A stretch of DNA of 64,000 nt, taken from positions 1,612,001 through 1,676,000 of the forward strand of contig NZ_DAJPEN010000001.1 of the NCBI RefSeq assembly GCF_025993685.1. The letters are read 5' to 3'. The notes beneath the pieces were generated by a model. The model was not told where the DNA came from. It saw only the letters and a program-made list of their open reading frames with translations, and made no database searches. Of the stretch, positions 1 through 9,056 are shown one piece after another (position 1 is the stretch's first letter; each line of letters starts with the position of its first letter). Made by a program: the position numbers and the translations under genes. This stretch comes from Bacteroides mediterraneensis (lineage in GTDB: Bacteria; Bacteroidota; Bacteroidia; Bacteroidales; Bacteroidaceae).

Positions 1-1295
1 TCGGTATCCGTATGACGGACAGGCAGAGCGGCGTACCGCTTCATCTGGACATCAGTGACCTGCCCATGCGCAAGGGAATCATCACCAACCGCAACAAGTT
101 CATACTCGGTCCCTCCGGCAGCGGTAAATCCTTCTTTACGAACCACCTTGTCCGCCAGTATTATGAACAGGGTACCCATATCCTGTTGGTGGATACCGGA
201 AACAGCTATCAGGGACTTTGCAGCCTGATTCATGACCGGACACATGGCGAGGACGGTATCTATATCACCTATGAGGAGGACAATCCCATCGCCTTCAATC
301 CGTTCTATACGGATTCCGGGGAATTTGACGTGGAAAAGCGTGAAAGCATCAAGACACTGATACTCACACTCTGGAAACGTGAGGATGAAGCCCCAAGGCG
401 TTCGGAAGAAGTGGCCCTTTCGGGAGCGGTGAACGCATACATCCGCAGGATAACGGAAAACAGGGATGTCAGACCCGATTTCAACGGATTCTACGAGTTT
501 GTGCGTGATGACTACCGCCGGATGATTGAGGAGAAGAAAGTCCGTGAGAAGGATTTTGACATCGACGGTTTCCTGAACGTGCTGGAACCGTTCTACCGTG
601 GCGGTGATTATGATTTCCTGCTTAATTCGGACAAGGAACTGGATCTTACCAACAAGCGCTTTATCGTATTTGAACTGGACAATATCAGCGGAAACAAGGT
701 GCTTCTGCCCGTGGTCACGCTGATAATCATGGAAACCTTCATCGCCAAGATGCGCCGTTTGAAAGGTATCCGCAAGATGATACTCATTGAGGAATGCTGG
801 AAAGCCCTGATGTCCGCCAATATGAGTGAGTACATAAAGTATTTATTTAAGACCGTCAGAAAATATTTCGGGGAGGCTGTTGTGGTCACCCAGGAAGTGG
901 ATGACATCATCAGTTCCCCTGTCGTGAAGGAAGCTATCATCAACAACAGTGACTGCAAGATTCTTCTTGACCAGCGGAAATACATGAACAAGTTCGACCA
1001 TATCCAGCGGCTTCTCGGACTGACCGACAAGGAACGCGGACAGATCCTGTCCATTAACCAGGCCAACCATCCCGGACGTTTCTACCGTGAGGTCTGGATC
1101 GGTCTTGGCGGTACCCATTCGGCCGTGTATGCCACGGAAGTCAGCGATGAGGAATATGCCGTATATACCACGGAAGAGTCGGAAAAGCTGGAATTGCAGA
1201 AGCTGGCCAAGGAACTGGGCGGAAATCTGGAACTGGCCGTGAAACGCATTGCGGAAATGAGAAGGGAAAGGAAAAGGTCAAACGGTAAAGCATGA
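1..1295 (+). CDS. traG: TraG, VirB4-like conjugation ATPase (5' part outside window)
   Basis: C-terminal half of the conjugative transposon TraG ATPase, which powers assembly and substrate transport of the type IV secretion channel at the inner membrane. The reading frame is open from base 3, so the first ATG at 12 is internal and the gene begins before the window. Visible motifs are a Walker A loop GPSGSGKS (about bases 108-131) and a Walker B segment MILIEECWKA (about 777-806), followed by the VirB4-type VVVTQEVDD segment. The stop overlaps the next gene by 4 bp (ATGA), as expected in a tightly packed tra operon. Family assignment is confident; only the N-terminal part is missing. Confidence 0.93.
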   Translation, partial: GIRMTDRQSGVPLHLDISDLPMRKGIITNRNKFILGPSGSGKSFFTNHLVRQYYEQGTHILLVDTGNSYQGLCSLIHDRTHGEDGIYITYEEDNPIAFNPFYTDSGEFDVEKRESIKTLILTLWKREDEAPRRSEEVALSGAVNAYIRRITENRDVRPDFNGFYEFVRDDYRRMIEEKKVREKDFDIDGFLNVLEPFYRGGDYDFLLNSDKELDLTNKRFIVFELDNISGNKVLLPVVTLIIMETFIAKMRRLKGIRKMILIEECWKALMSANMSEYIKYLFKTVRKYFGEAVVVTQEVDDIISSPVVKEAIINNSDCKILLDQRKYMNKFDHIQRLLGLTDKERGQILSINQANHPGRFYREVWIGLGGTHSAVYATEVSDEEYAVYTTEESEKLELQKLAKELGGNLELAVKRIAEMRRERKRSNGKA

Positions 1296-1915
1296 CGGTT
1301 ATGAATGACAGTTTTGAATCGGATGAAAGAAAGCGTAAGGAGACAATCGAATGTCTCTACTGGTCCCTGATGAACGGATGGGACATACCGAAGGATATCC
1401 GTGAACATTACGGATTTTCAGAGGACTATGAGCTGTACCACCGGCTTGAAAGTATGGAACCGGAAGATTACAGGGAAAGAAGGCTCAGAGGCGAGATACC
1501 CGATGCCATAGAGGTCGATGTAAGACTGACACATGCCGTGGAGAAGGTCTTCGAGCGGCTTTGTTCCCCTCCTCCCGTGCAATATCTCGACAAGCTGTAT
1601 GGGGAACTGGAAAAGCTGGGAGGTTTCATAGCCAACCCGAAGAATATTGACAGCCCTTTCATCAATTCCGGTTTTCTCATGAAATACGGCATTGACCGGA
1701 ATTCCCCGGATGAAATCAGACGGCAACAGGCAGAAAAGGCCTATAAGGAACTTTATGCCAGGTTTGAAACCATGGTTGACCTGAAGTCCCCAAACAAAAA
1801 GGACGACAATGCTATCCGCAAGGAATGCCGGAAGCCAGTCTGCAAAGACAGGCTGGTCGGAAGAGTCAGCATCCCGGTCAGTCCGAAGCCAAAGAGACGC
1901 AAGATGGGACTTTGA
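1292..1915 (+). CDS. Conserved tra-operon protein of unknown function
   Basis: A 207-residue soluble, charged protein (many Glu, Arg and Lys) translationally coupled to traG by an ATGA overlap; a second in-frame ATG lies 9 bases later (1301). I see no signal peptide, membrane segment or catalytic motif. The C-terminus is strongly basic (PKPKRRKMGL). Its position between traG and the DUF3876-type lipoprotein is conserved in my memory of CTnDOT-type elements, but I cannot name a family. A cytoplasmic accessory role in mating-pair formation is only an inference from its position. Confidence 0.8.
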   Translation: MTVMNDSFESDERKRKETIECLYWSLMNGWDIPKDIREHYGFSEDYELYHRLESMEPEDYRERRLRGEIPDAIEVDVRLTHAVEKVFERLCSPPPVQYLDKLYGELEKLGGFIANPKNIDSPFINSGFLMKYGIDRNSPDEIRRQQAEKAYKELYARFETMVDLKSPNKKDDNAIRKECRKPVCKDRLVGRVSIPVSPKPKRRKMGL

Positions 1916-1958
1916 AAGTTTCAGTAAAACAAGAACAACATCATTAAAAAAACAAGAC

Positions 1959-2318
1959 ATGAAAAACAGACAGTTGTACAGACTGGCCGCCTGCCTGATC
2001 GGGGCGGCATCACTGCTGCTGCAGAGCTGCAGTGAGAGCAGGTTCAAGGACTGTGACCGCCTGTGCGGTTCATGGAGCAGTGTGGAAGGCAAGCCCGATG
2101 TTCTTATATATAAGGAAGGGGACGCCTACAAGGTGACGGTCTTCGCCCGTAGCGGAAAGACACGGAAGCTGAAGCCGGAAACCTATCTGCTGGTGGAAGA
2201 AAACGGTAACCTGTTCATTAATACCGGCTACCGCATAGACATCGCCTACAATGAGGCGGCTGACGTATTGACCTTTTCTCCGAACGGTGATTATGTAAGG
2301 AAGGAGGTACGTCCATGA
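1959..2318 (+). CDS. DUF3876-type lipoprotein in the tra operon
   Basis: A 119-residue predicted lipoprotein. The start at 1959 (MKNRQLYRLAAC) is chosen because it gives a clean signal sequence with a lipobox ending LLLQSC; the frame is open further upstream, but that stretch overlaps the previous gene and reads as low-quality sequence. The mature part is a small beta-rich domain (GSWSSVEGKPDVLIYKEGD), which fits the DUF3876 proteins found between TraG and TraI in Bacteroides conjugative transposons (the TraH position). It overlaps traI by 4 bp (ATGA). The likely location is a membrane surface facing the periplasm; its function in transfer is unknown. Confidence 0.8.
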   Translation: MKNRQLYRLAACLIGAASLLLQSCSESRFKDCDRLCGSWSSVEGKPDVLIYKEGDAYKVTVFARSGKTRKLKPETYLLVEENGNLFINTGYRIDIAYNEAADVLTFSPNGDYVRKEVRP

Positions 2319-2944
2319 GAAAAAGACTGCTGCTGCTTTGTGCAGGAACCTTTTTTCTTGCCGGACAGATACGGGCACAGTGGGTGGTGACCGATCCGGG
2401 AAACCTTGCCCAGAGTATCATCAACATGTCGGACAATATCGTGCATACCTCTTCAACTGCGACAAGTACCGCCCAGAATTTTGCGGAGACGGTGAAGATA
2501 TACCAGCAGTACAAGAAATACTATGATGCCCTGAAGTCCGTCAACAATCTGGTGAAAGATGCCCGTAAGGTCAGTGAGATTATCCTGATGGTCGGTGACG
2601 TGTCGGAAATCTACGTGACCAATTTCCAGAAGATGCTGGGTGACGAGAACTTTTCTCCCGAAGAGCTGGATGCCATCGCTTTCGGTTATACCAAACTTCT
2701 GGAAGAGAGCAACGGGGTGTTGCAGGACCTCAAGCAGGTAATCAACGTCAGCACCCTTTCCATGACCGACAAGGACCGTATGGATGTGGTGGATGACTGT
2801 TATGCCAGTATGCGCCGTTACCGCAATCTCGTGAATTACTATACGAACAGGAATATAGCCGTGAGTTTTCTGCGTGCCCGCAAGAAGAATGACCTTGACC
2901 GTGTCCTGAAGCTCTATGGCAATGACACCTCCAAATATTGGTAG
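2315..2944 (+). CDS. traI: TraI, DUF4141 conjugative transposon protein
   Basis: A 209-residue secreted protein of the DUF4141/TraI family. It starts with a signal peptide (MRKRLLLLCAGTFFLAGQ, cleavage likely after IRA before QW) followed by a mostly helical region with coiled-coil character (YQQYKKYYDALKSVNNLVKD). In Bacteroides transfer operons it stands at the VirB5-like position, between the ATPase and the TraJ membrane protein, so it is inferred to be a minor pilus or channel component in the periplasm. A strong AAGGAGG-type ribosome binding site precedes the start. Three bases separate it from traJ. Confidence 0.88.
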   Translation: MRKRLLLLCAGTFFLAGQIRAQWVVTDPGNLAQSIINMSDNIVHTSSTATSTAQNFAETVKIYQQYKKYYDALKSVNNLVKDARKVSEIILMVGDVSEIYVTNFQKMLGDENFSPEELDAIAFGYTKLLEESNGVLQDLKQVINVSTLSMTDKDRMDVVDDCYASMRRYRNLVNYYTNRNIAVSFLRARKKNDLDRVLKLYGNDTSKYW

Positions 2945-2947
2945 CCT

Positions 2948-3961
2948 ATGGTATTGTTATCCGTGGATTTCTCGAATCTCCATACCATTCTGGAGAGCCT
3001 TTACAATGAAATGATGCCCCTTTGTGAGGATATGCTGGACGTGGCCAAGGGACTTGCTGGACTCGGTGCCCTGTTCTATGTGGCCGTCCGTGTCTGGCAG
3101 TCGCTTGCCCGTGCCGAACCGATAGATGTGTATCCGCTTCTGCGCCCGTTTGCGATAGGCATCTGCATCATGCTTTTCCCGACCCTGGTACTCGGAACGA
3201 TGAATACGGTGCTGAGCCCGATTGTGCAGGGAACCCACAAGATGCTTGAGGGGCAGACGATGGACATGCAGCAGTACCGTGAGCAGAAGGACAGGCTGGA
3301 ACGTGAAGCCATGCTCCGCAATCCGGAAACGGCCTATCTGGTCAGCGATGAGGAGTTTGACCGTCAGCTGGACGAGCTCGGATGGTCGCCTGATGCCATG
3401 GCAACCCGCATGGGCATGTATATGGAAGTGGGCATGTACAATCTGGAAAAGAATATCCGGGACGCCTTCCGCAGTCTGCTGGAACTGCTTTTTGCCGCGG
3501 CATCCCTGCTTATAGATACGGTAAGGACCTTTTTTCTGGTTGTATTGTCCATCCTTGGTCCCATTGCCTTTGCCTTCAGTGTGTGGGACGGTTTCCAGTC
3601 CACGCTCAGCCAGTGGTTCACACGTTACATTTCCGTCTATCTGTGGCTTCCCGTGAGTGACCTTTTCAGCTGTATGCTGGCCAAGATTCAGGTACTTATG
3701 CTGCAGAACGACATCCTGGAGCTCCAGAACAATCCGAACTATTCGCTGGACAACTCCAATTCGGTATATGTGATCTTCATGCTGATAGGTATCATCGGAT
3801 ATTTTACCGTGCCGACCGTGGCCGGATGGATTGTGCAGGCAGGCGGTGCCGGAAACTACAACCGCAACATCAACCGTACCGCGACCAAGGCCGGAGGATT
3901 TGCAGCCGGTGCCGCAGGTTCCGGACTGGGAAATATCGGAGGGCGTCTGCGTGGAAAATAA
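2948..3961 (+). CDS. traJ: TraJ, polytopic VirB6-like channel protein
   Basis: A 337-residue inner membrane protein with several hydrophobic segments (about residues 35-55, 60-85, 185-215, 225-250 and 275-300) and a Gly/Ala-rich tail (GGFAAGAAGSGLGNIGGRL). Family knowledge: TraJ of CTnDOT-type elements resembles VirB6 and forms the inner membrane part of the mating channel. A hydrophilic loop of about 90 residues between the second and third membrane segments carries many Met and Glu residues. It lies 3 bp after traI, with traK following after 32 bp. Confidence 0.9.
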   Translation: MVLLSVDFSNLHTILESLYNEMMPLCEDMLDVAKGLAGLGALFYVAVRVWQSLARAEPIDVYPLLRPFAIGICIMLFPTLVLGTMNTVLSPIVQGTHKMLEGQTMDMQQYREQKDRLEREAMLRNPETAYLVSDEEFDRQLDELGWSPDAMATRMGMYMEVGMYNLEKNIRDAFRSLLELLFAAASLLIDTVRTFFLVVLSILGPIAFAFSVWDGFQSTLSQWFTRYISVYLWLPVSDLFSCMLAKIQVLMLQNDILELQNNPNYSLDNSNSVYVIFMLIGIIGYFTVPTVAGWIVQAGGAGNYNRNINRTATKAGGFAAGAAGSGLGNIGGRLRGK

Positions 3962-3993
3962 ACAGAACAGGAACATAAAAATCATGAAAACAG

Positions 3994-4617
3994 ATGGAAT
4001 TCAAATCACTGACCAATATTGAAAGCAGTTTCAGACGGATACGCCTGATGCTTGCGGTCTTTGTCGGATGCTGCACGCTTGTGACCGTCTTTGCCCTGTG
4101 GAACTCATACCGCTTTGCGGAGAAACAGCGTGAGAAAATTTATGTACTCGATGGTGGCAAGTCACTGATGCTTGCCCTTTCGCAGGATCTTTCACAGAAC
4201 CGTCCGGCTGAAGCCAGGGAGCATGTAAGAAGGTTCCATGAGCTCTTTTTCGGGCTGTCGCCACAGAAGGATGCCATTGAGCACAATATCAACCGTGCCT
4301 TGCAGCTGGCGGACAAAAGCGCCTATCATTACTATGTGGATTTTGCCGAGAAAGGATATTACAACCGTCTCATTTCCGGCAATATCAACCAGGTGGTACG
4401 GGTAGACAGCGTGGTCTGCGACTTTTCCGGTTACCCTTACAGGGCCAGAACGTATGCCCGCCAGATGATTATCCGTGAGAGCAACGTGACGGAACGTTCG
4501 CTGGTGACTGACTGCCAGCTTCAGAATACCTCCCGTTCCGATGACAATCCCAACGGCTTTATCATCGAACATCTGACCATACTGGAAAACAAGGACATAA
4601 GGAGCGTAGAGCGATGA
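3994..4617 (+). CDS. traK: TraK, VirB8-like inner membrane protein
   Basis: A 207-residue protein with a single N-terminal membrane anchor (about residues 18-38, LMLAVFVGCCTLVTVFAL) and a periplasmic domain, the layout of VirB8-like assembly proteins. The sequence MEFKSLTNIESSFRRIR at the N-terminus is characteristic of TraK of Bacteroides conjugative transposons. It would bridge TraM and TraN to the inner membrane complex. Its stop overlaps traL by 4 bp (ATGA), indicating translational coupling. Confidence 0.9.
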   Translation: MEFKSLTNIESSFRRIRLMLAVFVGCCTLVTVFALWNSYRFAEKQREKIYVLDGGKSLMLALSQDLSQNRPAEAREHVRRFHELFFGLSPQKDAIEHNINRALQLADKSAYHYYVDFAEKGYYNRLISGNINQVVRVDSVVCDFSGYPYRARTYARQMIIRESNVTERSLVTDCQLQNTSRSDDNPNGFIIEHLTILENKDIRSVER

Positions 4618-4931
4618 AAAGGAACCTGACGAGACAGGCGGACCTTCAACTCAGGAGGTTCTGCCACAGACTTACCGTTAAACAGCGCAAGGCCGTTCTT
4701 TGGATACTGTTTGTCCCGTTTGCCGCCGCATGTGTCTATACGGCATGCAGACCGTTTATAGGCAGTAAGAACAGGGAATCCGGAATGGAATTTATGGAAA
4801 AGGATTCACTCCGTATGGAGTTCATTCAATCTATTGTAAGAAATGGAGAAAGAAAAAGTCAAGAAAGTAATGGAACGGCTGATGAAACCGTTCAGGCTCC
4901 GGTTCTCAAAGGACAGGAAGCCGCTGAGTGA
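4614..4931 (+). CDS. traL: TraL, small membrane protein (DUF3989-like)
   Basis: A 105-residue protein with one membrane segment (about residues 28-48, AVLWILFVPFAAACVYTAC) preceded by a basic N-terminal tail, so the C-terminal part probably faces the periplasm. Size, topology and position between traK and traM fit TraL (DUF3989) of CTnDOT-type elements. The last 89 bases overlap the start of traM in another frame. The exact role in the mating channel is unknown. Confidence 0.82.
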   Translation: MKRNLTRQADLQLRRFCHRLTVKQRKAVLWILFVPFAAACVYTACRPFIGSKNRESGMEFMEKDSLRMEFIQSIVRNGERKSQESNGTADETVQAPVLKGQEAAE

Positions 4932-6174
4932 AGAACAGAAACGCAAACGCGCCAGATTTGTTGTGTATCCTCTGATGTTCCTGCTGTGTCTGGGAAGTTT
5001 CTATCTGATATTCTCATCTTCCGGGCAGGAACGGGAGCGGCAGGATAAAGGACAGGGATTCAATACGGAAATCCCTTCTCCCGAGGACAGCCGCCTGGAA
5101 GGAAACAAGAAAGATGCCTATGAGAAGGCTCTGATGGAACAGGAAAGCAGGAAAAGGAAGACATTCTTTGAAGCTGCGGAGTCCATGTTTGCCAAAGAGG
5201 AACGGAAAGACAGTATCCACCTTCCCGATAACATTCCACCGGAGAGACAAACAAACATGGAAACTGAAATAGAAGGAGGTAGTGCCGGACCGATCAGTTC
5301 CTCGGCCGGAGCCTACCGTGAGATGAACCGTACGCTGGGAAGCATTTATGAACCGCGGGCCGATCCGGAAAAGGAAAGGCTTCTGGAAAGGATTGAGGAA
5401 CTGGAGCGTATGCAGCAACAGCAGCAGAAGCAGGAGCCACTGTCAGGCATGGAGGAAAAGATGGCCCTGATGGAAAAATCCTACGAACTGGCCGCCAAAT
5501 ACAATAACCGTCAGGCTGTGGAGACTCCTTCTCCTGTCAGAAAAGCGGAAGACAAAAAAGCCATGCCGGTGAAACAGGTCCACAATGAGGTGGTATCCTC
5601 GCTTTCCAGACCCATGAGCGACGAAGAGTTCATATCCGCCTTTTCGGGAGAACGCAATGCCGGTTTCAATACGGCTGTCGGCCGGAAGACAGTAACCGAA
5701 GGCAATACCATTGCTGCCTGTGTACACGGAACACAGACCGTATCCGACGGACAGGCTTTGCGCCTGCGGCTTACCGAGCCCATGTCCGTTGCCGGACGTT
5801 TCGTACCGAAAGGGACTGTACTGGTAGGTGGCACACGCATACAGGGTGAACGGCTGGAAATTATGGTCAATGCCGTGGAATACAAGGGAACTATCCTGCC
5901 GGTGGAACTGGAAGTCTATGATCTGGACGGACAGCAGGGAATCCTGGTGCCGGGTTCACTGGAATATGACGCTGCCAGGGAGATTGCCGCCAACATGGGA
6001 ACCTCGATGAACAGCAGCATCAACATTTCCACCGATGCCGGGGCGCAGATTGCCTCAGATCTGGGAAAAGGTGTGATACAGGGCGTTTCCCAGTACATAT
6101 CCAAACGGATGCGTACGGTAAAGATTACTTTGAAGGCCGGACACCGGGTACTGCTCCATTCACCGGAGAGATGA
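4843..6174 (+). CDS. traM: TraM, VirB10-like channel protein
   Basis: A 443-residue protein with a basic N-terminal cytoplasmic tail, one membrane segment (about residues 45-63, VVYPLMFLLCLGSFYLIF), a long hydrophilic and partly coiled-coil stalk (ERLLERIEELERMQQQQQKQ, about residues 175-200) and a C-terminal beta domain (about 265-440) typical of VirB10/TraM proteins. Such proteins span the envelope and link inner and outer membrane rings. The start at 4843 lies within traL, an overlap of 89 bp; a later start would remove the basic tail but leave the anchor. traN follows after 13 bp. Confidence 0.9.
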   Translation: MEKEKVKKVMERLMKPFRLRFSKDRKPLSEEQKRKRARFVVYPLMFLLCLGSFYLIFSSSGQERERQDKGQGFNTEIPSPEDSRLEGNKKDAYEKALMEQESRKRKTFFEAAESMFAKEERKDSIHLPDNIPPERQTNMETEIEGGSAGPISSSAGAYREMNRTLGSIYEPRADPEKERLLERIEELERMQQQQQKQEPLSGMEEKMALMEKSYELAAKYNNRQAVETPSPVRKAEDKKAMPVKQVHNEVVSSLSRPMSDEEFISAFSGERNAGFNTAVGRKTVTEGNTIAACVHGTQTVSDGQALRLRLTEPMSVAGRFVPKGTVLVGGTRIQGERLEIMVNAVEYKGTILPVELEVYDLDGQQGILVPGSLEYDAAREIAANMGTSMNSSINISTDAGAQIASDLGKGVIQGVSQYISKRMRTVKITLKAGHRVLLHSPER

Positions 6175-6187
6175 AATACAGGAAACT

Positions 6188-7135
6188 ATGAAAGAAAAGA
6201 CAACCATTAAACAAAAGCACATGAAGAAGATTCTGATGATGTTTGCCCTTTTACTGGGCGTATCGGCTGCCTGGGCGCAGCAGAGTAGCGGTGATTATTA
6301 TGAGGGGCTGACCCGCAAGATCGGTTTCAGCCAGATGATTCCGCCGCACGGACTGGAAATAACGTATGACAAGACTGTCCATGTCATTTTCCCTGCTCCG
6401 GTCAAGTATGTGGATCTTGGTTCTACAAACCTGATAGCCGGCAAGGCCGACGGTGCCGAGAATGTAATCCGAGTAAAGGCCACGACACGCAATTTCAGGG
6501 AGGAGACCAATATGTCTGTAATAACCGAAGACGGGAACTTCTATACATTCAACGTGAAGTATGCCGATGAGCCGCTGCTGCTGAATGTGGAGATGTGTGA
6601 TTTCATCCATGACGGAGAATCGATGAACCGTCCCAACAATGTCATGGAAATCTATCTGACCGAGCTGGATAACGAATCCCCCCGTCTGGTACGTCTTATC
6701 ATGAAATCCGTGTATGAGAATGACAAACGCCGTATCCGTCATATCGGCTGCAAGCGTTTCGGTATCCAGTATCTGCTCAAAGGGCTGTACACTCATAATG
6801 ACCTGCTTTATTTCCATACCCAGGTAAAGAACTCCTCGAATGTGCCCTTTGACGTGGATTTCATTACGTTCAAGGTGGTGGACAAAAAGGTGATGAAGCG
6901 TACGGCCATGCAGGAGCAGGTGATTTATCCGCTGCGTGCCTATAATTATGTGACACGTGTAAACGGCAGGGATTCGGAATGTACGGTATTTGCCCTTCCC
7001 AAGTTTACGATACCGGACGACAAGAAACTGGTTGTGGAGATGTATGAGAAACAGGGCGGCCGTTACCAGAGTTTTGAGGTGGTCAACGAAGACCTGGTGC
7101 GTGCGGAAACCATAAATGAGCTGAAGGTACGATGA
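6188..7135 (+). CDS. traN: TraN, DUF4138 VirB9-like periplasmic protein
   Basis: A 315-residue exported protein. The signal peptide is KKILMMFALLLGVSAAWAQQ; the start could be 6188 (preceded by AGGAAACT) or the internal ATG at 6221, which gives a more usual signal-peptide length. The mature protein matches the TraN/DUF4138 family (HVIFPAPVKYVDLGSTNLIA, GIQYLLKGLYTHNDLLYFH), the VirB9-like partner of TraM in the outer part of the channel. It overlaps traO by 4 bp (ATGA). Confidence 0.9.
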   Translation: MKEKTTIKQKHMKKILMMFALLLGVSAAWAQQSSGDYYEGLTRKIGFSQMIPPHGLEITYDKTVHVIFPAPVKYVDLGSTNLIAGKADGAENVIRVKATTRNFREETNMSVITEDGNFYTFNVKYADEPLLLNVEMCDFIHDGESMNRPNNVMEIYLTELDNESPRLVRLIMKSVYENDKRRIRHIGCKRFGIQYLLKGLYTHNDLLYFHTQVKNSSNVPFDVDFITFKVVDKKVMKRTAMQEQVIYPLRAYNYVTRVNGRDSECTVFALPKFTIPDDKKLVVEMYEKQGGRYQSFEVVNEDLVRAETINELKVR

Positions 7136-7689
7136 GAACGAAAGTATTGTATATGCTGGCATTGCTGCTTGTCCTTTCCGTAGGACAGGCAGATGCCCAG
7201 CGGATTCTGCCAAGGATGCAGGGTGTGGAAATGCGTGGAGGTATGGCTTCCGATAACGGATACTATATGGGAATGACACTTTCAAGCTATGCCAAAGGCG
7301 GGAATAAATGGGTATATGGAGCGGAATACCTGCACATGAAGCACGGTTACCGTCATGTGACCATCCCTTCTGCGCAATTTACGGCAGAAGGCGGATATTA
7401 CCTGAATTTCCTTTCCGATGCGGGAAAAGTGTTCTTCCTCAATCTGGGAGGATCGGCACTGGCCGGATATGAGACGGTAAACTGGTCCGATAAAAAGCTC
7501 TATGACGGGGCCACCCTGAAAAACGGCGATGCCTTTGTGTACGGCTGTGCCCTGACGCTGGAGATGGAACTGTACCTTGCCGACCGTGTGGCATTGACGG
7601 CTTCCTTGCGTGAGCGTTTCCTGTGGGGCGGAAGTCTCGGACATTGCCATACCCAGTATGGAATCGGCATTCGTTTTATGATAAATTAG
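7132..7689 (+). CDS. traO: TraO, outer membrane-type conjugation protein
   Basis: A 185-residue protein with a signal peptide ending ADAQ (MRTKVLYMLALLLVLSVGQADAQ region) and alternating aromatic/glycine beta-strand sequence (GYYMGMTLSSYAKGGNKWVYGAEY) suggestive of a small beta-barrel. This fits TraO of Bacteroides conjugative transposons. It is coupled to traN by a 4-bp overlap and is followed after 6 bp by the primase-like traP. Confidence 0.87.
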   Translation: MRTKVLYMLALLLVLSVGQADAQRILPRMQGVEMRGGMASDNGYYMGMTLSSYAKGGNKWVYGAEYLHMKHGYRHVTIPSAQFTAEGGYYLNFLSDAGKVFFLNLGGSALAGYETVNWSDKKLYDGATLKNGDAFVYGCALTLEMELYLADRVALTASLRERFLWGGSLGHCHTQYGIGIRFMIN

Positions 7690-7695
7690 TGGGTT

Positions 7696-8556
7696 ATGGA
7701 ACTGGAACAGATTAGACAGATTTCCCTTGTAGGTTTTCTTGAAGGTATGGGGCATGTACCGGTATCCCGTAAAGGAAATGATGTCTGGTTCAGATCCCCT
7801 TTCAGAAATGAGAGAACCGCATCCTTCAAGGTGGATACGCAGCGGAATGTCTGGTTTGATTTTGGCCTCGGAAAGGGAGGTGACATCTTCCATCTTGCCG
7901 GAGAACTGACCGGAAGTACCGGTTTCATGGAACAGCTGGAGTTCCTTTCAGGGAAATCCGGCATCCTTCCCCTCCGGCCTTTACAGGAACGTAAGAAGAT
8001 ACCCCGCGTTTCCAGATTCGAGGACGTGAAAGTGACGGAACTGAGTCATGAGGCTTTGAAAGCTTATCTGAAAGAGAGAGGAATTGATCCGGCCATAGCC
8101 GGGAGATTCTGCAAGGAAGTGGCATACGGAATACGGGGCAAACGGTATTTTGCCATAGGCTTCATGAACCGGAGCGGCGGTTATGAACTCCGTAACCCGA
8201 TGTTCAAGGGATGCATCTCTCCCAAGGACATTTCCTGTGTGTCCCTGTCCGGAAAGAAACAGGATACGTGCTGTGTGTTTGAAGGGTTTGTGGATTTCCT
8301 TTCGGCATTGGTATTGCGGACTGTGACGGACGAGGACTGCCTGGTGCTGAACTCTGTATCCAATCTGGAACGGTCGTATGCCGTTCTGGAGGGTTACGGC
8401 AAAATCCGGTGCTTTCTTGACCGTGACCGGGCCGGGATTACCTCACTGGAGACTTTGAACATACATTTCGGGAATAAGGTTATGGACTGTTCCGGTCTGT
8501 ATGATGGATTTAAGGACTTGAATGAATATCTGACAAAAACAAAGGAAAACAAATGA
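7696..8556 (+). CDS. traP: TraP, DNA primase-like protein with Toprim domain
   Basis: A 286-residue primase-family protein. The N-terminal part has the zinc-finger-like primase fold signature (WFRSPFRNERTASFKVD, WFDFGLGKGGDIFHL) but lacks the usual CHC2 cysteines, as is common in plasmid and ICE copies. The C-terminal half is a Toprim domain (CVFEGFVDFLSAL with the catalytic Glu, then CFLDRDRAG with the acidic pair). The family role is priming of the transferred strand in the recipient. It overlaps traQ by 4 bp. The start at 7696 gives the complete N-terminal domain. Confidence 0.9.
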   Translation: MELEQIRQISLVGFLEGMGHVPVSRKGNDVWFRSPFRNERTASFKVDTQRNVWFDFGLGKGGDIFHLAGELTGSTGFMEQLEFLSGKSGILPLRPLQERKKIPRVSRFEDVKVTELSHEALKAYLKERGIDPAIAGRFCKEVAYGIRGKRYFAIGFMNRSGGYELRNPMFKGCISPKDISCVSLSGKKQDTCCVFEGFVDFLSALVLRTVTDEDCLVLNSVSNLERSYAVLEGYGKIRCFLDRDRAGITSLETLNIHFGNKVMDCSGLYDGFKDLNEYLTKTKENK

Positions 8557-9056
8557 AGACAGAAAAGAATATAAGAAAAGGATTTGGGCTGACAGGCAAG
8601 ATAGCCATGTTCTGCATATGTCTGGTCAGTCTTGTACTGACCTCGTGTGAATCCGAGCTGGAAATCCAGCAGAGTTATCCGTTTACCGTGGAAACAATGC
8701 CAGTTCCCAAGGAACTGAACAAGAATGAGACGGCGGAAATACGATGTGAACTCAAAAGTGACGGCGATTTTGACGGAACGGTCTATACGATCCGTTATTT
8801 CCAGTATGACGGGGAAGGTTCCCTGAAACTGGACAACGGTCTTGAATTCAAGCCGAATGACCGTTATCTGCTGGAGAACCGGAAGTTCAGGCTGTATTAT
8901 ACTTCACTATGTGACGAGGCGCAGAACTTCATTGTTGTTGTCGAAGACAATTGGGGAAACATGACAGAAATGGAATTTGACTTCAACGATGCAGGTGATG
9001 AAGAAACAGGTACTGTGGAAGATTCATTGTCAGTTCAGGAAGGAGGTGCCCTATAA
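8553..9056 (+). CDS. traQ: TraQ, DUF3872 lipoprotein
   Basis: A 167-residue predicted lipoprotein: hydrophobic signal KIAMFCICLVSLVLTSC with a lipobox (VLTSC), then a beta-rich domain (TIRYFQYDGEGSLKLDNG) matching TraQ/DUF3872. It is the last tra gene before the lysozyme. An AGGAGG sequence inside its 3' end (9041-9046) is the ribosome binding site of the next gene, and its stop codon (TAA, 9054-9056) overlaps the apparent start of that gene. Confidence 0.87.
   Translation: MKTEKNIRKGFGLTGKIAMFCICLVSLVLTSCESELEIQQSYPFTVETMPVPKELNKNETAEIRCELKSDGDFDGTVYTIRYFQYDGEGSLKLDNGLEFKPNDRYLLENRKFRLYYTSLCDEAQNFIVVVEDNWGNMTEMEFDFNDAGDEETGTVEDSLSVQEGGAL

Noticed and set aside
2957..3985. Long open frame on the minus strand opposite traJ (342 codons)
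   Set aside because: Lies entirely over a well-supported tra gene, with His/Gly-rich low-quality composition typical of the antisense of membrane-protein genes.
6251..7285. 344-codon minus-strand frame opposite traN/traO
   Set aside because: Antisense shadow; no family resemblance, no ribosome site, and it spans two real genes.
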